Source of the DNA: Chloroflexota bacterium
GTDB lineage: Bacteria; Chloroflexota; Limnocylindria; Limnocylindrales; CSP1-4
Assembly: GCA_017882025.1 (NCBI GenBank)
Contig: JADGQG010000121.1
Location: forward strand, 1-5,954
Length of the DNA: 5,954 nucleotides
Direction: 5' to 3'
The first letter of the stretch is position 1, and every line of letters begins with the position of its first letter. A program made the translations under genes and the position numbers. The notes under the pieces were generated by a model, which worked only from the letters and a program-made list of their open reading frames with translations, did not search any database and was not told where the DNA came from. Below, in pieces: positions 3,861 through 5,954 of the stretch.

Positions 3861-5714
3861 GTGACGAGCACGAAGGCGCACGACGTCCCGGTCCAGGAGC
3901 TGGACCGCGTCACCATCCGGTTCGCCGGCGATTCCGGCGACGGGATGCAGCTGACGGGCACGCAGTTCACCCGGACCGCGGCCGTCTTCGGCAACGACAT
4001 CAGCACGCTGCCGGACTACCCGGCGGAGATCCGTGCTCCTGCCGGATCCATCCCCGGCGTCTCCGGGTTCCAGATCTCGTTCAGCTCCAGCGAGATCCAC
4101 ACCCCCGGCGACGCCCCCGATGTCCTCGTCGCGATGAACCCGGCCGCCCTCCGCGCAAACGTCCGTGACCTCGCGCCCGGCGGCGCGATCATCGTCAACA
4201 GCGACGCGTTCACGCCCCCGAACCTCGCCAAGGCGGGCTACGCCACGAGCCCGCTGGAGGACGATTCGCTGCGCTCCTACACGGTCTTCGATATTCCGGT
4301 TTCGACCCTCAACGCACGGGCGCTCGAGGGGCTGGACATGACCTCCAGGCAGATGGACCTGACCAAGAACTTCTTCGCCCTCGGCATCATGTTCTGGCTC
4401 TACGGTCGGACCACGGAGACGACCCAGGCCTGGATCGAGGAGAAGTTCGGCGGCCGCGCCATCATCGCGGAGGCCAACCGCCGGGCGCTCAACGCCGGCT
4501 ATGCCTTCGGCGAGACGACAGAGATCTTCCACACGACCTATCGCGTAGCGCCGGCGCAGCTGGCGCCCGGCACATACCGCAACATCACCGGAAACGAGGC
4601 GACGTCGCTCGGCATGCTCACGGCCTCGAAGCTGGCGGACCGCCAGCTGGTCTATTCCTCGTACCCGATCACGCCCGCGTCGGAGATCCTCCACCACCTT
4701 TCCGCCTGGAAGAACTTCGGGCTCAAGACGTTCCAGGCCGAGGACGAGATCGCGGCGATCGGTGCCGCGCTCGGTGCCAGCTACGGCGGAGCGATGGGGC
4801 TCACCGGAACCTCCGGGCCCGGCATGGCCCTGAAGGCCGAGATGCTGGGGCTCGCCGTGATGGTGGAGCTGCCGCTCGTGGTGATCGACGTGCAGCGCGC
4901 CGGCCCGTCCACCGGGATGCCGACCAAGACGGAACAGAGCGACCTCCTCCAGGCGCTCTTCGGCCGCAACGGCGAATCGCCCATCCCCGTGGTCGCGCCC
5001 GCCACCCCCGCCGAGTGCTTCGACTTCGCGATCGAGGCCTGGCGGATCGCGCTCCGCCACATGACGCCGGTCGTCTACCTGTCCGACGCGTTCCTTGCCA
5101 CCGGCTCCGAGCCGTGGCGGATCCCGGAGCTGGAGGGGCTGCCGGACCTGCGTGTCCCCAACCGGACGGAGCGCGCGGGGTTCTACCCGTATGAGCGGGA
5201 TCCGGAGACGCTCGCACGGCCCTGGGCCGTCCCCGGCACGCCGGGCCTCGAGCACCGGATCGGCGGCCTCGAGAAGCTCGACGTCCTGGGCACCATCAGC
5301 TACGACCCGGACAACCACCACCAGATGCAGCTCCTGCGCGCGGAGAAGGTCGCCCGGATCGCGCTCGATATCCCGCCGCTCGAGGTCTTCGGGCCGCCGC
5401 AGGGCGAGCTCCTGATCATGGGCTGGGGTAGCACGTACGGCGCCATCCGGAGTGCGGTGGAGCGACTCCAGGAGCAGGGCCGAAAGGTCGCGCACGCGCA
5501 CCTGCGCCACCTCAACCCGTTCCCCACGAACACCGGCGACGTGGTCCGCGCCTACAACCGGGTGCTCATCCCGGAGCTCAACATGGGCCAGCTCCGGATG
5601 CTGATCCGGTCGACGTTCCTGGTGGACGCAGAGGGCTTCAACCTCGTCCGGGGTAAGCCGTTCCAGATCAGCGAGATTCAGGCGAAGGCCGAGCAGGTGC
5701 TCGGAGACCTGTGA
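3861..5714 (+). CDS. korA: 2-oxoacid:ferredoxin oxidoreductase, fused gamma-alpha subunit (KorA-type)
   Basis: This is the large subunit, 617 residues, of a thiamine-diphosphate enzyme that oxidatively decarboxylates a 2-oxoacid to its acyl-CoA and reduces ferredoxin. The N-terminal gamma domain (about 14-205) starts with VTIRFAGDSGDGMQLTG and includes DYPAEIRAPAG at 52-62. A linker leads to the alpha domain (about 246-420) with the family hallmark YPITPASE at 268-275, then TGTSGPGMALKAEMLG at 315-330 and QRAGPSTGMPTKTEQSDL at 345-362. A C-terminal domain (about 515-600) has MGWGS at 520-524 and HLNPFP at 550-555. The fused gamma-alpha order and size resemble mycobacterial KorA. Fusion enzymes of this kind are usually annotated for 2-oxoglutarate, but pyruvate or branched-chain oxoacids cannot be excluded. 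korB follows after ten bases, as expected for an alpha/beta pair. Translation starts at GTG 3861. Confidence 0.95.
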   Translation: MTSTKAHDVPVQELDRVTIRFAGDSGDGMQLTGTQFTRTAAVFGNDISTLPDYPAEIRAPAGSIPGVSGFQISFSSSEIHTPGDAPDVLVAMNPAALRANVRDLAPGGAIIVNSDAFTPPNLAKAGYATSPLEDDSLRSYTVFDIPVSTLNARALEGLDMTSRQMDLTKNFFALGIMFWLYGRTTETTQAWIEEKFGGRAIIAEANRRALNAGYAFGETTEIFHTTYRVAPAQLAPGTYRNITGNEATSLGMLTASKLADRQLVYSSYPITPASEILHHLSAWKNFGLKTFQAEDEIAAIGAALGASYGGAMGLTGTSGPGMALKAEMLGLAVMVELPLVVIDVQRAGPSTGMPTKTEQSDLLQALFGRNGESPIPVVAPATPAECFDFAIEAWRIALRHMTPVVYLSDAFLATGSEPWRIPELEGLPDLRVPNRTERAGFYPYERDPETLARPWAVPGTPGLEHRIGGLEKLDVLGTISYDPDNHHQMQLLRAEKVARIALDIPPLEVFGPPQGELLIMGWGSTYGAIRSAVERLQEQGRKVAHAHLRHLNPFPTNTGDVVRAYNRVLIPELNMGQLRMLIRSTFLVDAEGFNLVRGKPFQISEIQAKAEQVLGDL

Positions 5715-5716
5715 GG
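5713..5716 (+). promoter_or_regulatory. Ribosome binding site of korB inside the korA stop
   Basis: GAGG begins within the TGA stop codon of korA (5712-5714) and lies eight bases before the korB ATG. Overlap of the stop and the Shine-Dalgarno suggests that ribosomes leaving korA help start korB, which would keep the two subunits in balance. Confidence 0.6.
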
Positions 5717-5724
5717 CCCACGAG

Positions 5725-5954
5725 ATGACCGACCAGCCCGCCCCGTCCTCTGAGGACGCGGCTCCCATCAAGCTCACCCGCAAGGACTTCGCCAGCGACC
5801 AGGAAGTCCGCTGGTGTCCGGGCTGCGGCGACTACTCGATCCTCGCCCAGACCCAGAAGGTGATGCCCGATTTCGGCGTGCCGAAGGAGAACATCGTCTT
5901 CATCTCCGGGATCGGCTGCTCCGGGCGCCTGCCGTACTACATGAACACGTACGG
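5725..5954 (+). CDS. korB: 2-oxoacid:ferredoxin oxidoreductase beta subunit (KorB), N-terminal part
   Basis: The first 76 codons are visible and the gene runs off the window. The beta subunit binds thiamine diphosphate and, in this family, a [4Fe-4S] cluster that hands electrons to ferredoxin. After an acidic, variable N-terminus of about 20 residues comes WCPGCGDYSIL (30-40), with Cys31 and Cys34, then ISGIGCSGRLPYYMNTY (60-76), with Cys65. These three cysteines match the first three cluster ligands; the fourth lies beyond the window. GIGCS is also the start of the cofactor-binding region. The ATG at 5725 has GAGG at 5713-5716, overlapping the korA stop, eight bases away. The ten-base gap after korA implies one operon and coupled expression of the heterodimer or its dimer. 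Assignment is secure; substrate preference is inferred from the pair. Confidence 0.93.
   Translation, partial: MTDQPAPSSEDAAPIKLTRKDFASDQEVRWCPGCGDYSILAQTQKVMPDFGVPKENIVFISGIGCSGRLPYYMNTY

Noticed and set aside
2399..4168. Long plus-strand open frame (589 codons) across the transporter and the korA start
   Set aside because: It is a low-complexity Arg/Pro/Asp-rich translation that runs antisense to the EamA gene and then out of frame through the intergenic region and korA. GC-rich DNA lacks stops, which explains it.
3756..5783. Long minus-strand open frame (675 codons) opposite korA
   Set aside because: It is the antisense shadow of a clearly conserved gene. The product is rich in Arg, Gly, His and Asp with no family motif, as expected when GC-rich codons are read backwards.
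1..5954. CRISPR array, tRNA, insertion sequence or defence system
   Set aside because: No regularly spaced repeats, cloverleaf sequences, transposase motifs or paired toxin-antitoxin genes were seen; the genes are metabolic and transport genes.

Overview
The window is GC-rich DNA, roughly 70% GC by eye, with strong G/C preference at third codon positions. It has short intergenic gaps, some GTG starts and TAnnnT-type -10 boxes. The gene content and the fused gamma-alpha 2-oxoacid oxidoreductase suggest an actinobacterial or Chloroflexota-type chromosome. The sequence alone does not decide between them. I see no transposase, integrase, phage gene, CRISPR array, tRNA or rRNA, so this looks like ordinary chromosomal metabolic DNA.

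Left part, plus strand. The window opens inside the C-terminal end of an S9-type serine peptidase (2-211). Five bases later comes a small membrane protein of unknown function (217-657). A 67-base gap with a -10-like box precedes a small proline-rich ORF of 34 codons (725-829). Its stop overlaps the start of a monofunctional proline dehydrogenase (826-1794) as ATGA, so the two are probably translationally coupled.

Middle part, minus strand. A convergent gap of 14 bases separates the proline dehydrogenase from a two-gene unit read leftward: a GTG-started EamA/DMT-family transporter (3619-2657), then a monoacylglycerol-lipase-like alpha/beta hydrolase (2636-1809). Each has a TAnnnT box 6-7 bases before its start codon, which suggests leaderless transcripts.

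Right part, plus strand. A divergent intergenic region (3620-3860) holds the most unexplained structure. It contains a perfect 10-bp inverted repeat lying against the -35 box of a CTGACG-17-TACCCT promoter, then a leader that can fold into hairpins. Downstream are korA (3861-5714, fused gamma and alpha parts) and the start of korB (5725 to the window end). Together they encode a two-subunit 2-oxoacid:ferredoxin oxidoreductase, most likely acting on 2-oxoglutarate.

Proline dehydrogenase starts the path proline -> glutamate -> 2-oxoglutarate, and the KorAB enzyme could oxidise 2-oxoglutarate to succinyl-CoA. That link is inference, because the two transcription units are separate. The best candidates for something undescribed are the proline-rich coupled ORF ahead of proline dehydrogenase and the regulatory architecture upstream of korA.
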